Part shown: one piece after another, positions 47,906 to 58,811 of the stretch
Position numbering within the stretch: position 1 is the stretch's first letter
How the letters are laid out: each line of letters opens with the position of its first letter
Source of the DNA: Ophioderma brevispina
Lineage: Eukaryota > Echinodermata > Ophiuroidea > Amphilepidida > Ophiodermatidae
Assembly: GCA_023653785.1 (NCBI GenBank)
Contig: JAMKCH010014301.1
Span: 26,705 to 90,704, forward strand
Direction of reading: 5' to 3'
Length of the DNA stretch: 64,000 nt
Program-made: the position numbers and the translations under genes
The notes under the pieces: generated by a model
What the model saw: the letters and a program-made list of their open reading frames with translations, nothing else
The model's database searches: none
Told to the model about the DNA's origin: nothing

Positions 47906-48949
47906 GGTTATATGGCCTCCATTTTATTCTGATTAAAATTTAAAAATATATTTTCTCAATTTTATTGAGAAAAAATTGCTCACAGGAAAAGATTTTGTTT
48001 ACTATAAAGAGAGAAAGGGAATACCCCTCGTTGTTTGTGCTAAAGTGCACCTGTTTAGATTGCCCAATAGGAAGTGGGGGATTCCCAAAGAAGAAAGAAT
48101 GCTAAAACGTAGTAACTGAATCAGAGTTGTTTAGGCTGTAAAAGACTCAAACTTGACAAGATCTGGGAATTCCCCCACAAAGTTATATATATGATGAAGT
48201 GATTGTAATTAGATTGTGAAATCTGATTTGATGCGTGCAAGGTCCGTTTATGCATAAAGAATATGTAATGATTATTGTCGAAAGGGGAATCTATCTGTGA
48301 GAGTAGATTAAATACTATCACTGGAAGGACTTCTGCCAGCATCCACTAGTATAAACAAGTAGCTAGAATATAGCTAGTTGTACTCTGCCTTGAGGAGCAG
48401 ACCTGTCAGTGCCAGATTTCTTTTATTTTAATTCCCATGGTGAGCAGATGCTTGTAATTATTCTACTGTCGTCTGTGAAGCCGAAAGTGCTGGAATCACA
48501 ACTAGGATCCAATGTGGGAACGAAGAATTAGTGGTGATTATCTTGGACTGATATACTGTGTGGGATTTATTACCGTCGCGGAATGAATTCAACTGTGTCG
48601 TCTTGAACTGCTGGACAAGATTACCTTCAGACCTGAGAGATTCCTTTGGAATATAATACATAAGGAGTTTTGTTATGAACTTTGCATGCTGTCATTTTGG
48701 GTCTTCGCTGTGGGGAATATCATCGTGACTGCAACGCTTTCAACACAGGACCCTAGTAAACCATAAGTAATCGTAACTAATTGTGTATCTTGAATTTTTT
48801 GTTTGGGCATTACCAAATTCTTGAACCAAATCAGTGTAAAGATCATTACAAACTGTTTTTATATATAATTAGATCATTTGTGCCAAGGCTCATGTATTGT
48901 GTTTGAAAGGTATTTCTGACCTTAGCCTGTCTACGAGACGTCATAAACA
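47906..48949 (+). repeat. 5' LTR
   Basis: It starts near GGTTATATGGCCTCC (the 3' LTR has TGTTCTATGGCCTCC) and ends GTCATAAACA. Early in the LTR, TTCTCAATTTTATTGAGAA forms a hairpin. A TATATATA block at 48183-48191 is a candidate promoter TATA box. It differs from the 3' LTR by dozens of mostly short indels. Confidence 0.85.
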
Positions 48950-48953
48950 GAAT

Positions 48954-48969
48954 TGGGGGCTCGTCGGGA
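48954..48969 (+). promoter_or_regulatory. Primer-binding site, tRNA-Pro type
   Basis: TGGGGGCTCGTCGGGA lies four bases after the 5' LTR. It equals the known 18-base tRNA-Pro primer site of many retroelements except for one missing C. Position and match make this a strong call. Confidence 0.8.
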
Positions 48970-49136
48970 ATTAAATGAGATACATTTGAGCCTTATTGTT
49001 CCGAATTTACACATTTAAAAGTGTGGAAAAAATTGTAAAATTGTGCAAATTTGGCATACAAAATTTTGGTGAATTCATGTACTACCATTGTAGTTTGGTT
49101 TCACGTTAGTATATGTGTTGTAGAGTACATCACCAA

Positions 49137-50470
49137 TGGAGTTGATTCAGAAGTGTTCATTGGGCAAAATAACTTGGGAGAAGTTTGATGACCTGGAGAA
49201 CGCCTGAGTAATGAAGCTAGCCCCAAGCATGTGGAATTGAGGCAAAAATTGCTATAGAAAGAAAGAATGATCAAAAATAATTGATTGAAAAATTTGTCCA
49301 GGAAGATGTTTGGAGATTGTTCAATTGGATAGGATAGAAGAAATCGGAAAGGGCAAAAGTGATGCCATTCAAGTTAAAAGAACTGAAATTCAAAGGATTA
49401 GAAATAGATTGAAAAGATGGAAATGGAAAAAAACAGAAAGAAATGGAACAACAAAAACAAAAAGAAAAAGGAAATTGAATGAGAGAAAAAAATTGCAAGA
49501 GCAATGCCAAAAAGAGATTCCAAAAAAAAAGAGATGGAATTGCAAATTGAGAAAGACGAAGAATTAGAGAAAAGGAAAGTGCAAATGAATGAAACAAAAG
49601 AACTGGAAATGCAGATAAAACAAAGAGAGCTGTGAAGCTCAACTAGAGGTAGAAAAATTGAAACAACAGGTAGCTAAAGACTCGTCCAAGCCCTCTGGGT
49701 TTTGATGCGGCGAAAAATATCGCCTGGATTCCAAATTCGGACCAAGGAGTAGCAAATACTCTTGCACTTTGAGAAAAATTGCAATAGCTGAAATGGCCCA
49801 AGGAGAGTCTTGACCCTTGTTGCTACAGTCAGTGCTTCATTGGTAAAGCCCGCGAATTATATTCGGCCATGTCATTAGACAGATTAGTGATTATGACGAG
49901 GTTAAGAGGCCGTGCTCAAAGCATTGGGTGTGGTGCCAGAGCATATAGACACAAAAGTCAGGTCTTGTCAGAAAAAGGATGACCAGGCCCATGTTGAATT
50001 TGCCGCTGCAAGGAACAAATGTTTGTCGCTGGCGTTCTCAAAGAAGTCGGGCAAAATTTGGTCAACTTAGGGAGGGAGTTAGTTGACGAGTTGTTCAAAC
50101 AGTGTCTACATCCAGATATCAAACCACATCTGGATGAAACAAAATTGACAGTTTGCGTGAAGCAGGCGTAAAGGCCGACGATTAAGCATTGACACACAAA
50201 TTAAGTCATACTAGTAGGCTAGTGCCAAGAATTACTAGGTACAACAAATACAAAACAATAAGCGGGTTTAATCAAAGCGTCTCCTGGTAGCACTCAGGAG
50301 GGGAAATCCAGTCAGGTTCCCACGAAAAGGGAGTAAAGAAAGTAATGGTGCTACTCAAAAAGCATGATGGGACCCAATTCACAATTCAACATGCAATCAC
50401 TGTAAGAAGCCAGGGACATTACAGGTCAACGGTTGTGGAGATACATAGCTATCACCCAAAAAGGAGGGAG
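49137..50470 (+). pseudogene. gag-like region with coiled coil, SCAN-like segment and zinc knuckle
   Basis: An ATG at 49137 starts a short peptide (MELIQKCSLGKITWEKFDDL) soon broken by a stop. From 49310 to 49567 an 85-codon frame is almost wholly Lys/Glu/Arg, a coiled coil. Residues from 49880 to 50200, in shifting frames (YDEVKR, LGVVPEHIDTKV, KKDDQAHVEFA, DETK, DSLREAGVKADD), resemble the capsid C-terminal region of Gmr1-like gag from which the vertebrate SCAN domain is thought to derive. At 50391-50430 CNHCKKPG and then HYRS fit C-x2-C-x4-H of a zinc knuckle, the last Cys lost to a frame change. Gag would form the particle and bind RNA. The copy cannot make an intact protein. Confidence 0.65.
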
Positions 50471-50599
50471 CAAAATGTGAGTCAAAACCAATAGGTTGTG
50501 ACAGTTACTTTGAGTCAAAAGTTTTTCATTCTTCTGTTCAGAAACAGAAATCCCACAAAGGGACTCGACACAGAAAAAGTAAGGGAATGACTTTAAGCC

Positions 50600-51000
50600 T
50601 TGTTTTGGAGTTGATTTGTGTCACGTGTAGGGTGATAAGTTTAGATCAAAACCCATTAGAATCATTGCGGGTACACGTGCTGGCCGCAGGTCCATGAGCC
50701 TTGGAAGATACACTTCCATTTGATATTGAGAGTTCCACAGGAACTAGTGCATGATTCAGGGGATAGGTATGGATTGTATTAGTGTCCTCTCACAAAATGA
50801 ATTTGAAAAATCAGATTTGGTTTCTTTATGGAACGTTCCACAATTGTGTAGACAAGAACTCCCAGTTTAAGGGGTATCATGTTGTTATGGAATGATTTGG
50901 CAAGGGGAAAGTACTCCCAGATCCCACAGTTTTCCAGGTGCCCTGTACAGTGGATAAATGATGAGCAAACCGAAATTTTCCAGAAGGCGCAGTAGTAGTA
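50600..51000 (+). pseudogene. Retrotransposon protease region (degraded)
   Basis: Blocks SSTGTSA near 50730, GMDCIS-like near 50767, and NDLARGK near 50890 followed by residues ending FQVPCTV near 50935-50950 match the aspartic protease segment of Gmr1-like polyproteins. The active-site D-[ST]-G triplet expected near 50660 is not readable. Placement between zinc knuckle and integrase supports the call more than any one motif. The protease would process gag-pol. Here it is non-functional. Confidence 0.5.
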
Positions 51001-51299
51001 ACTGGTCAAACAATTTGGGGGGAACCAGAAAAGCCTCCCAGGGAAACAGTGAGCAGATGATGGAGTTAAAAATACTCTATACTCAAATAGGAAGAGCGCG
51101 AAGGAGGACTTGGTCCCAAATTTAGAGGATACTTTCTCTCAAATTAGGAGAATTTGGAGGTCATCTTCCCTCTTCAGGGGAGGACTAAATTCCCTGTTAG
51201 TGAAACTCCAGCCTGAGCACAAACAAAGTGACAAAGCTGGTAAACAATGAAAATCCAGCCGCTGAGCGTGAAGGAGTTGGGAATGTAAAGTAGACCCTG

Positions 51300-52260
51300 T
51301 TTAAGCCATGCAAGCGGAAAATGCGCAGCACAAAAGACCCAGGCACTATGAAATTAGGGGAGAGGCATGTTTCGCAACAGGAAAGCGAGGCCAAATTCCT
51401 GTATGTTTCTACAAAACAAAATGGTGGTCCTCATGGAGGAAAAATGCCACCCCGATGCACTTGTAGATCAGGGATGGAAGGTCGTGGATCAAATTGTAGT
51501 GCCAAAGGTATTACCATAGGGAAGGGAAGTGATAGGCATAGCCCATTGATAGTCCCATGCCAGGACACTTAGGTGTGAGAAAAACACATGAAGAGATTAG
51601 GAGTCATTTTTTGTGGCCTACACTCAGAAAAGATGTGTCCGAGTATTGTAGGAACTTGTCACACGTGTCAAATGGTGGGCAAGCCCAATCAGAAAAGTCC
51701 TACTGCTCCCTTGCAACCAATACCAGCATTGATGAGCCATTTAGTAGGGGTCTGTTAATAGATTGAGTAGGACCACTTCCAAAGACCAAGTCAGGCAAGC
51801 ATCGTATTCTGACCATCGTGTGCTTCCACAAGATTTCCCTGAGGCTATACCTTGGGAAATATTAGGGCACAGAGTATAGTGAAAGCTATAACAAAGTTTG
51901 TCACCCTAGTAGGCCTTCCAAAATTCCAATTCAGTCGATCAAGGATCAAATTTCATGTCAGGTTTGTCCAAAAGTTATGGACCAGTGGGAATTTCCCAGT
52001 AAGTTCTTCAGCATACCACCAAGAATCTCAGGGGGCCCTGAAAGTACCACAAACATGAAAAACAATGATCCCAAAACCTTATGTTTTGAATTTGAGAGGG
52101 ATTGGATGAGGGAGTTCATCTCCTGTTATTTTGCCTACCAGGGAGCTGTACAAGAGTCATTAGGATTTTGTCCATTTGAGTTGGTGTTTGGTCACAAAGT
52201 TAGGGGACCATTGAAACTAACTGAAAGAAAAGTGGTTGTGTGAAAATCCTGAATGTGAAT
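51300..52260 (+). pseudogene. Integrase region (H2C2 finger and core)
   Basis: A frame from 51557 carries PGHLGVRKTHEEIRSHFLWP and LRKDVSEYCRN, the His-His part of the H2C2 zinc finger, with the Cys pair (TCHTCQMVG-like) appearing after a frame change near 51655. GPLPKTKSGKHRILTIV near 51775-51820 marks the start of the catalytic core, with its first Asp just before. Later segments VGLPKFQF, SSAYHQESQGALK (the E of the D,D-35-E triad) and SLGFCPFELVFGHKVRGPLK (52155-52220) complete the core. Its job would be joining cDNA to host DNA. At least four shifts or stops break it. It lies directly downstream of protease, which defines the unusual gene order. Confidence 0.8.
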
Positions 52261-52689
52261 TTGTTAGATATGTGTCTCAAATTAGACACAGGCCTCCAAA
52301 GAGCCACAGAAATTGCAACAAAATCTCCAAACAGAGTACGGCAAAAATGAAAACATGGTACGACAAAGATGCCAGGAGGAAACAGGGAGTATTAGCCCGG
52401 GTGACAAGGTTTTGGATTTTCCAAACAGGGCATCCTTGGCACGCCAAGTATCTGGACTATGAGATAAGACAACAAAGTGGGAGACATTGACTATTGTGAT
52501 CAAAACACCAGGTAGACGTAAAAGTCGACAATTATGAAACATAAATATGTCAAAGAGTATAAGACGAGATGATGACATGAAGCCTGCATGTGTAAAGTCA
52601 TCTAGAGTTGATGAGTGGACAAATGGTGACATCACAGAGTCGAACTGAACAAAACAGCACTGTTAACACAGAAAAATGATTTGGTGTAA

Positions 52690-52935
52690 AAAATCTGAAA
52701 AAATTTCTGCATACTTGTAATTTAGACCGAAAAATAGGTCATCTCCCAGAGGAGCTCAACAAGATGAATGAAAGAGTTATTCATGAGTGGGAATACATAT
52801 TTTTCTGATGTACCCAGTGAGCACACATGTCATAACCATGACAATGGATTTTTGGCGTTCAGAGCCAACCAAGCAGCATCTCAGTGAGCCCAGTAGAATT
52901 AGAAGTGAGATTGGAAAAGAAATTCCGGTCCAGTC
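52690..52935 (+). pseudogene. Start of reverse transcriptase domain, rest deleted
   Basis: HLPEELNKMNERVIHEWEYI (52741-52800) followed by FSDVPS and, in the next frame, SEPTKQHLSEPSRI (52860-52900) matches the N-terminal edge of gypsy-type RT, where EPxKQHPYRxxPxKR is typical. The catalytic YxDD palm region is absent. Within about 100 bases the sequence passes to the RNase H tail, so some 1.5 kb or more of RT/RNase H has been lost. Location after integrase is the key observation. Confidence 0.6.
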
Positions 52936-52999
52936 AAACTCCACTTTGATGCATATTGGTGAACCTGTCACCCAATACTTATTTATGAATTGATTTGAT

Positions 53000-53160
53000 T
53001 AATTTTTGTGGATGGATAAAATTCAAAAAAACTCCACCTGGACAAGAATTGAACTGCTGGAGTTTAACTAATACAAGAATACCAATCTGACATAGGAATA
53101 TCCGGGAAAAGAAAATGTCTTGGGAGATGCCTGTCCAGAGCTGCCTAATTTTGTTAAGAA
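53000..53160 (+). pseudogene. Tail of RNase H domain
   Basis: YPGKENVLGDACPEL (53098-53142) fits the H-x-x-G-K-x-N-x-x-A-D-x-L-S-R signature that closes gypsy RNase H and connection regions, with substitutions. It stands 200 bases before the polypurine tract, where the pol frame is expected to end. Confidence 0.55.
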
Positions 53161-53275
53161 ATTATATTACCAATTTCACAAATTAATTGTATAGAGTCTG
53201 AAGGCCCAGCAATGCAAGAAGAACATATAATAAAAAGTAGTAAATTGCACTGTGTAAATATTGTAAAATTAACCT

Positions 53276-53279
<4 letters not shown>

Positions 53280-53314
<35 letters not shown>
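53280..53314. repeat. Poly(A) tract, about 35 bases
   Basis: Uninterrupted A run inside the 3' internal region, just before ATTTCATTTCATTTC. Length is uncertain, as for any homopolymer. Confidence 0.85.
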
Positions 53315-53317
<3 letters not shown>

Positions 53318-53340
53318 TTCATTTCATTTCAAAATTCGTT

Positions 53341-53352
53341 TAAGGGGGAGGA
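53341..53352 (+). promoter_or_regulatory. Polypurine tract
   Basis: AAGGGGGAGGA directly precedes the TGTTCT start of the 3' LTR, the expected plus-strand primer of LTR elements. Confidence 0.8.
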
Positions 53353-54401
53353 TGTTCTATGGCCTCCATTTATTTCTGATTAAACTCTTTAAAAATATAT
53401 TTTCTCAATTTTATTGAGAAAAAAATTTATCAACAGGAAAAAGATATTTTGTTTACTATAAAAGAGAGAACGTTGGGAATACCCTAGTTTGTTTTGCTAA
53501 AGTGCACCTTGTTTAGTGCACAATAGGGGAAGTGGGGGATTCCCCAAGACTGCTAAACTTAGAAACTGACTCAGCTGTTTAGGTTTTTAAAGATCAAAAC
53601 ATTGCAAAGATAGGGATTTCCCCATTAAGTTATATATATGAAGTGATGTAAATTTAGCTTGTGAAAATTGATTTGATGGTGCAAGGGTCATGTTTATGCA
53701 TAAGAATGAGTAATGATTATTGTTAGAAAGAGGGAATCTATCTGTGAGTAGTTAAAATACTATCACTGGACGACTCTTGCCAGCATCCACTAGTATAAAC
53801 AAGTAGTAGCTAGAAGATAGCTAGTTTACTCTGCCTTGAGGTGGAGCAGACCGGTACAGTGCCAGGATTTATTATATTTTAAGCCCTTGAGCAGAGTGCT
53901 TTGGAATTATTTTACTTTCGTCTTTGAAGCCGAAAAGGCTGGAATCAAAATAGGATTCCAAATTGTGGACAGATGACCCAATCGTTGGTGATTATCTTGA
54001 CTGATCTTACTGTGGATTTATTACCGTCGAGGGACCTAATTTAACCTGTCGTCTTGAACTGCTGGACAAGATTACACAGAACTGAGAAGATTCCTTGGAA
54101 TATAATACCTGAGGAGTTTGTATGAACTTGTCCGCTGTCATTTTGGAGGTCTCGCTGTGTGTGAGGACATATCATCGTTGTTGAAAAATGCAACGCTTTC
54201 ATACACTGGACACTAGTAAACCATAGGTAATCTTAACTAATTGTGTTATGTAATTTTGTTTTGGCCTACCAAATTCGTGAACCAATCACGTAAAGATCAT
54301 AAAACTGTTTATTAAAGATAATTTAGTCATTTGTGCAAAGCTCCTTTATTGTGTTTGAAAGGTATTTATGACAATTAGACGTCTACGAGGACGTCATAAC
54401 A
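53353..54401 (+). repeat. 3' LTR
   Basis: It starts TGTTCTATGGCC and ends ACGTCATAACA, TG..CA as usual. It matches the 5' LTR throughout, including the TTCTCAATTTTATTGAGAA hairpin and a TATATATA block at 53631-53638. Most differences are single-base gaps. Confidence 0.85.
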
Positions 54402-55600
54402 TCGAGACAGCCTTCAGAAGAAGAAGAAGAGCAGAGATAGTTTGGAGGCATTATCATTAGATCTTAATGCTGTGTATGATACAGTTGGCATCGAGGTTTC
54501 TACCTCAGCTACTAAAATCTCCATGATGTAACGCTTGTCAAGTATAATGCGGCTCTCCAAGACACGATATCTAGTCCTGGAAAGACTCAAATGGCCAATG
54601 CAAGTAGAAAGCGCACAATTCGAAACAGTGTCCTAAAGGTTCTGTCTGGTCCACCCATTCTCTTCAACATTTAAGTCTAGATATGCCAAAGGGGACAAGG
54701 CTCCTACGCAGACGATACGGCACTTTGAATAGCTGCTGATCCTTCTTTGAGGCCTAATCTTAGAATAAACTGTCACAAGACCCAACACGAAGTACCTTTT
54801 GCGTAAAATAGACCGCAGCCTTACACAAACACACCAAGGCAGTTCGCTGCAAAGATTGCCAGTTCTGGGCCATTCCTCAGAAGCCTTCGAAGGAACTAGA
54901 TGGGATGCTCTTTCGATACTTTACATGCATTCAACTGTTGCAGGGCCATACTAATGCTGAAACGCTGCACCAGTATGGAGTCACGCTCACACAAGATTGA
55001 TGTCGGTCTGAATGATGCAATGAGACCTGCTAGTGGTTGCCTTTTGGCGTCCCTGTAGAATAAAATTCCAATCTGTGGCTAGCTCCTGCAAACTTAGGAG
55101 GAACTTTCAGGGCCAGACCAAGCTCGCCAAGAAAGAAAGTATTGATAACCTGGTAGCCTAATCCCACCACCAACACCCCTTGAGGATCAGAGAACTCCAC
55201 GGAATCACTTTGACACCCATCAAATGACAACTGACAGTCGCAAGCATCTATTGATATCCTGGATCACTGAAGTGGTCATGGCAGATGGTCTGAGCAATGT
55301 CATCTTCTACCTTGAACCTCTAAAGCAGTTTGTGGACCGTCCATCTAGCAAGCTGTAACGGAGGTGACCTTGGATAGGGAAAAGAAGGGTCAAGCTCAAC
55401 AATTCAGAACTGGGACTGGCCGTACACTTACAAACCACTTCCTCACAAGATCGGTGTGGAACTTTCACCAAACGGCAATTGACAAGTGGAGAGCCACAAA
55501 CATCTTAGATGACTGTAAGGTCTACAAGTCACCAAGAGAAATCCCAGGCCTGATCAACCCTGGACGATGTGAAACTATCAGCTGATTAAAGACGGCTCTT
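54402..55600 (+). pseudogene. Jockey-like LINE ORF2, copy b, 3' part
   Basis: It continues the LINE broken at 47905. IETAFRRRRRA and LDLNAVYDTV (54405-54490) form the RT palm Asp motif region. A degraded RT end and thumb follow. Later DVGLNDAMRPASGCL (55003-55045) and RTGTGRTLTNHF..WNFHQTA (55403-55480) match the conserved post-RT block and the C-terminal region of this LINE group. The catalytic YADD motif is not clearly readable (GSYADD-like bases near 54705). Stops and shifts are frequent. The longest frame, 55364-55585, keeps 73 codons. Confidence 0.7.
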
Positions 55601-56156
55601 CCACTTGGATTTTGGGACTTACACGAAGGAACGAACGTAACTGTGTTGATATCAGGATAGTCAAACTGGGCCAAGAGGTTTTTTTATAAGTGTCTCGGAT
55701 ATTTACTGCAACTCTGGAACCAATCCCAATAACACCAACTGGAGTATTCTTGAAAAGGAGTCCTGGGACAGTCTGTATCACAGTGACTTACTAAACCTCG
55801 GCTAACTCTCACTTAACAGGGTAGAAACCTAGATGGGAGTAGATTAACATTAATGATTTTGGCTGCTTTGGCATATTTTCCCATGTCTCCTTTGTCCAAC
55901 TTCCTACTGTACCTTTTTTTTTTCATTTTGGCCTTAGGTTTTGTTAACGTTAGAGCATAAAAATCATTTGTTTTCTGTAGAATTTGTAATGGGTCCATAT
56001 GGAATTCCAATGGATTGTTTGGAAAGGTACACCATTCCTATTCTGCTCGCACATGGCATACGGGAATTCAAGAAATTGCGTCCGAGTTTCATGCAATGAC
56101 AATAATACTGGCTGCCTACTGCCACTCCTTGTATCCTGATTGCAATTGCTACTGCT
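55601..56156. other. LINE 3' tail and flank
   Basis: LINE-like residues fade after about 55830. No poly(A) or simple-repeat tail is obvious, so the 3' end is not placed. Confidence 0.4.
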
Positions 56157-57716
56157 CTAGTATAGTTATTATAGACTGGTTCCATTTCTCAAAGAAGTGC
56201 TTCCTATAGCAAGACGAGGAATTTTTGGGAGTAAAAGCAAGTTGAAACAGGTTTCTATACGGAAAATTTTATGCTGTATTCCAAATCTTCCGGTCCCCAG
56301 AGCCAATTTTTTTAGAGGAAGTTGTGGCCTAATTTGCAGAAATTGACAATGGCCGCCATTTTAACGTGTGTTTTGTACATAACTCAAGATTTAAGGTTTG
56401 TAATGACTTCATTCTTGTGTCGATCTCAAATTGTTTTCAGGTTAAGGATACATTAGATCATTAGTTTTATAGATAGGTCCAACGTAACATTTAATTGGCA
56501 TAAACATTCAAAATGGCCTGCCATTTTGACATTTTTGTACATAACATCAAGATTTAGCTTGTCTTCATCTTGTGCATAATCTTGTTTTCAGGGTCAAGGA
56601 ATTAAATTAGATCATAATGGTCATGCGCCCTGAGTTGGGGTATACAAAGCGAGGGTGGCGTTACTTTTTCACAAGTATTGTTTAAAATGTTTTTATTGTA
56701 TCCTTAGAACCAAGTTAGGTATTCAGCTGATTTATATTTCATTTTAAAGGTAATTTATCTAGCTTTGATATGGTAGAAGATTCAATTGTGGTCTATTTTT
56801 ACTTTTTGAGTTGTCGTAATTTTGATCAGTCGGGGTCAGAGCGGGTGGTGCTACGGATGAGGTGCCTCCGCATGAGGCATGTGTTTAAAGTCTAGGGATT
56901 TTCGATATTCGGGCCTTTGCATTTTTTTTGTTTCAGATCTTTTACCCATTCCTGTATTAATATAAATAACATCTCATTTGTTTGTTATTTATGTGGCATT
57001 CATTTGAACCTATTACAACAGTTTTTTTTAAGCTATGATGGTAATTGAAGGTAACAAATGAGACCCACAAATTTTGTACTTTTTACATAAAATTTCACTT
57101 TCCACCTTATATGAGCACTTGTGGCACCCTGTATATGCACATACATGTTGCATATTGTCTTCTACATTTTAGCTTACAACAATATATAGTTATAGTATCT
57201 CAAAAAAAAAAAAATGATGGACTTACTCTCATTAAGTGTGAAAACGTGTATGGTATGTAAGTATTTGGAGTTAGTTTCAAGCATGTAAAACACTTTGACT
57301 TCCCAACTCATGGTGTATGATATTATAGAAATTAGGTCATATGTGGACAGTTAATTTGCATAAAAATTCAAAATGCCGCCGTTTTAAATTTTTGCAAATT
57401 ATGCAATATTGGCATAAACCTAAATGTGGCTAGTGTGTTCTATGATGCTGAAGAAAACATAGTATAGATAGAATAAGAATGAAGTCTTTACAGCCTTAAA
57501 TCTTGAGTTATGTACAAAAAAATGTTAAAAATGGCGGCCATTTTGAATTTATGCAATAGCCCACACTCCCCTAAAAATTAAGCTTTTGGGGACCGAAGAT
57601 TTGGAAATAGCATCAAATTTCCGTATAGAAACCGTTCAATTGCTGTTACTCAAAAAAATGCCTTCGACTAGTTGCTTTTTGAAAAATGGAACCAGGGGTT
57701 TTCTATTAACTATCAG
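56157..57716. mobile_element. Foldback element with ~300-bp inverted arms
   Basis: TTTCTATACGGAAA, CCAAATCTTC, GGTCCCC, ATGGCCGCCATTTT, and GTACATAACTCAAGATTTAA (56250-56395) recur as reverse complements, in mirrored order, at 57510-57640. The pairing reaches outward to TGGTTCCAT and CTAT..TAGTTA near the ends. Inside the left half a ~130-base direct repeat occurs (56340-56465 against 56510-56625). About 0.9 kb separates the arms. No protein is encoded. Confidence 0.7.
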
Positions 57717-58609
57717 AATTGGTTTGTTAGATTTACAAAAAAATGGCAGAAATGCAAACATATAAATTTGACAATAATCAATTTTAGAAATAAGGCCTTT
57801 GAAAAAAGATTTAGGATTTTCTTCAGATTTATTTTAGTGTCTTTCTGTTAAAAAAAAACTCTAATCCTACATGTGGTTGAGCAAGAAACATACAATACAT
57901 AAACTCAACAAATTCGTATTAAAACACGCCTGTTAAAAATTTGGTTGAAGATTCTCAATTAATTGAACATTCACAACATCTCTTCAAGGCTAACTCTTTT
58001 AAGTATTGGAGATAGAGGGCTGTGATGGGTTCAATGGGCTTATTTCAGGTATTTAGGGCCTACGGTTCCTTACATCTCTCTGATTAAACTATACGTAAAG
58101 GTTAACCGTTGTTTTGAAGAGAGTTCTGAGTATACTGTCAAATATGTAATCCGAGAGGGTAATAAAGTATCACTCAAAGTTTCTTCAACTGATGATTCTC
58201 CATTTAGTTTATAACCGGGACAGTTCAAAGTGTCAAGAAATTTGGTCAGGTACTATCTATCACTTGCTGCAAACATGTTCAATTTGACGGAGACTTGCAG
58301 AGAGATGTTAGTGCAATTGCTAAAAGTGTGATAGAGTTGTAAAAGGAGAAAGAGGGGATTGCCAGGAGGAAAATTATTTGTCGCCACGTTATCATAAAAC
58401 CATATGCAGGGAAGGTTGCAAGTGCAAATAGCACATTCAATCTTTATTATTACCATTTCCTGAAATGAAAAAAATTCCCATGTACATTAAATGATCAAAA
58501 TCAAGACCGTTGAATTTGCAAAATTTATAGCTCAAAGTCAACCACGTGAGGTGTTAGGAGAATTAAGATATTAATAGGTTCTGTGTGAGGTCTACTATTT
58601 CTTTTTCAG
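57717..58609. other. Non-coding stretch before a possible exon
   Basis: No domain was recognised. It ends in the acceptor CTATTTCTTTTTCAG. Confidence 0.4.
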
Positions 58610-58807
58610 GTCGACGTCACTGCGCGTGATTAGTTTTGCACTAGAAAACGAGTGCGCTGATCTTAGATTGCAGATTTATGCACGCGCGAACAAAGTAGAA
58701 GTCACAAATCGAAATACGCTAGAGGAAATGACGAAACTCGCCATGACCTGCAAACTCCCAGAGACCGAACAAAGTGTAATGCAGCTTACGCTCCTTAACA
58801 TAATTGG
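58610..58807 (+). CDS. Candidate internal exon, function unknown
   Basis: A strong acceptor (CTATTTCTTTTTCAG, ending 58609) opens a frame of 65 codons after one base, ending at a moderate donor (TTGG/GTAGGA). If the donor is not used, the frame stops at TAG 58809-58811 and this is a terminal exon. The peptide (SFALENECADLRLQIYARAN, EEMTKLAMTCKLPETEQ) is amphipathic and helix-like, and the DNA is markedly less AT-rich, with CpG in codons, than its flanks. No family is recognised and no partner exon is found downstream in the window. It may belong to a gene extending beyond the right edge. Confidence 0.45.
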
Positions 58808-58811
58808 GTAG

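Larger units (their letters stand above)
47906..54401 (+). mobile_element. Ty3/gypsy-class LTR retrotransposon with Gmr1-like gene order
   Basis: Two LTRs of about 1.05 kb (47906-48949, 53353-54401) enclose 4.4 kb with a primer-binding site, gag, protease, integrase, the start of RT, the end of RNase H and a polypurine tract, in that order. Only about 0.6 kb lies between protease and integrase, too little for RT and RNase H, and RT motifs come after integrase. This PR-IN-RT order is that of Gmr1-like elements, described from deuterostomes, whose pol order resembles Ty1/copia. Most of RT/RNase H is missing. Many stops and shifts make it inactive. Candidate 5-bp target duplications CATAG/CATCG (one mismatch, LTR edges ambiguous) border it, and it splits a LINE. 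Confidence 0.85.

Noticed and set aside
49271..49642. 123-codon hydrophobic minus-strand frame
   Set aside because: It is the antisense of the Lys/Glu-rich gag coiled coil.
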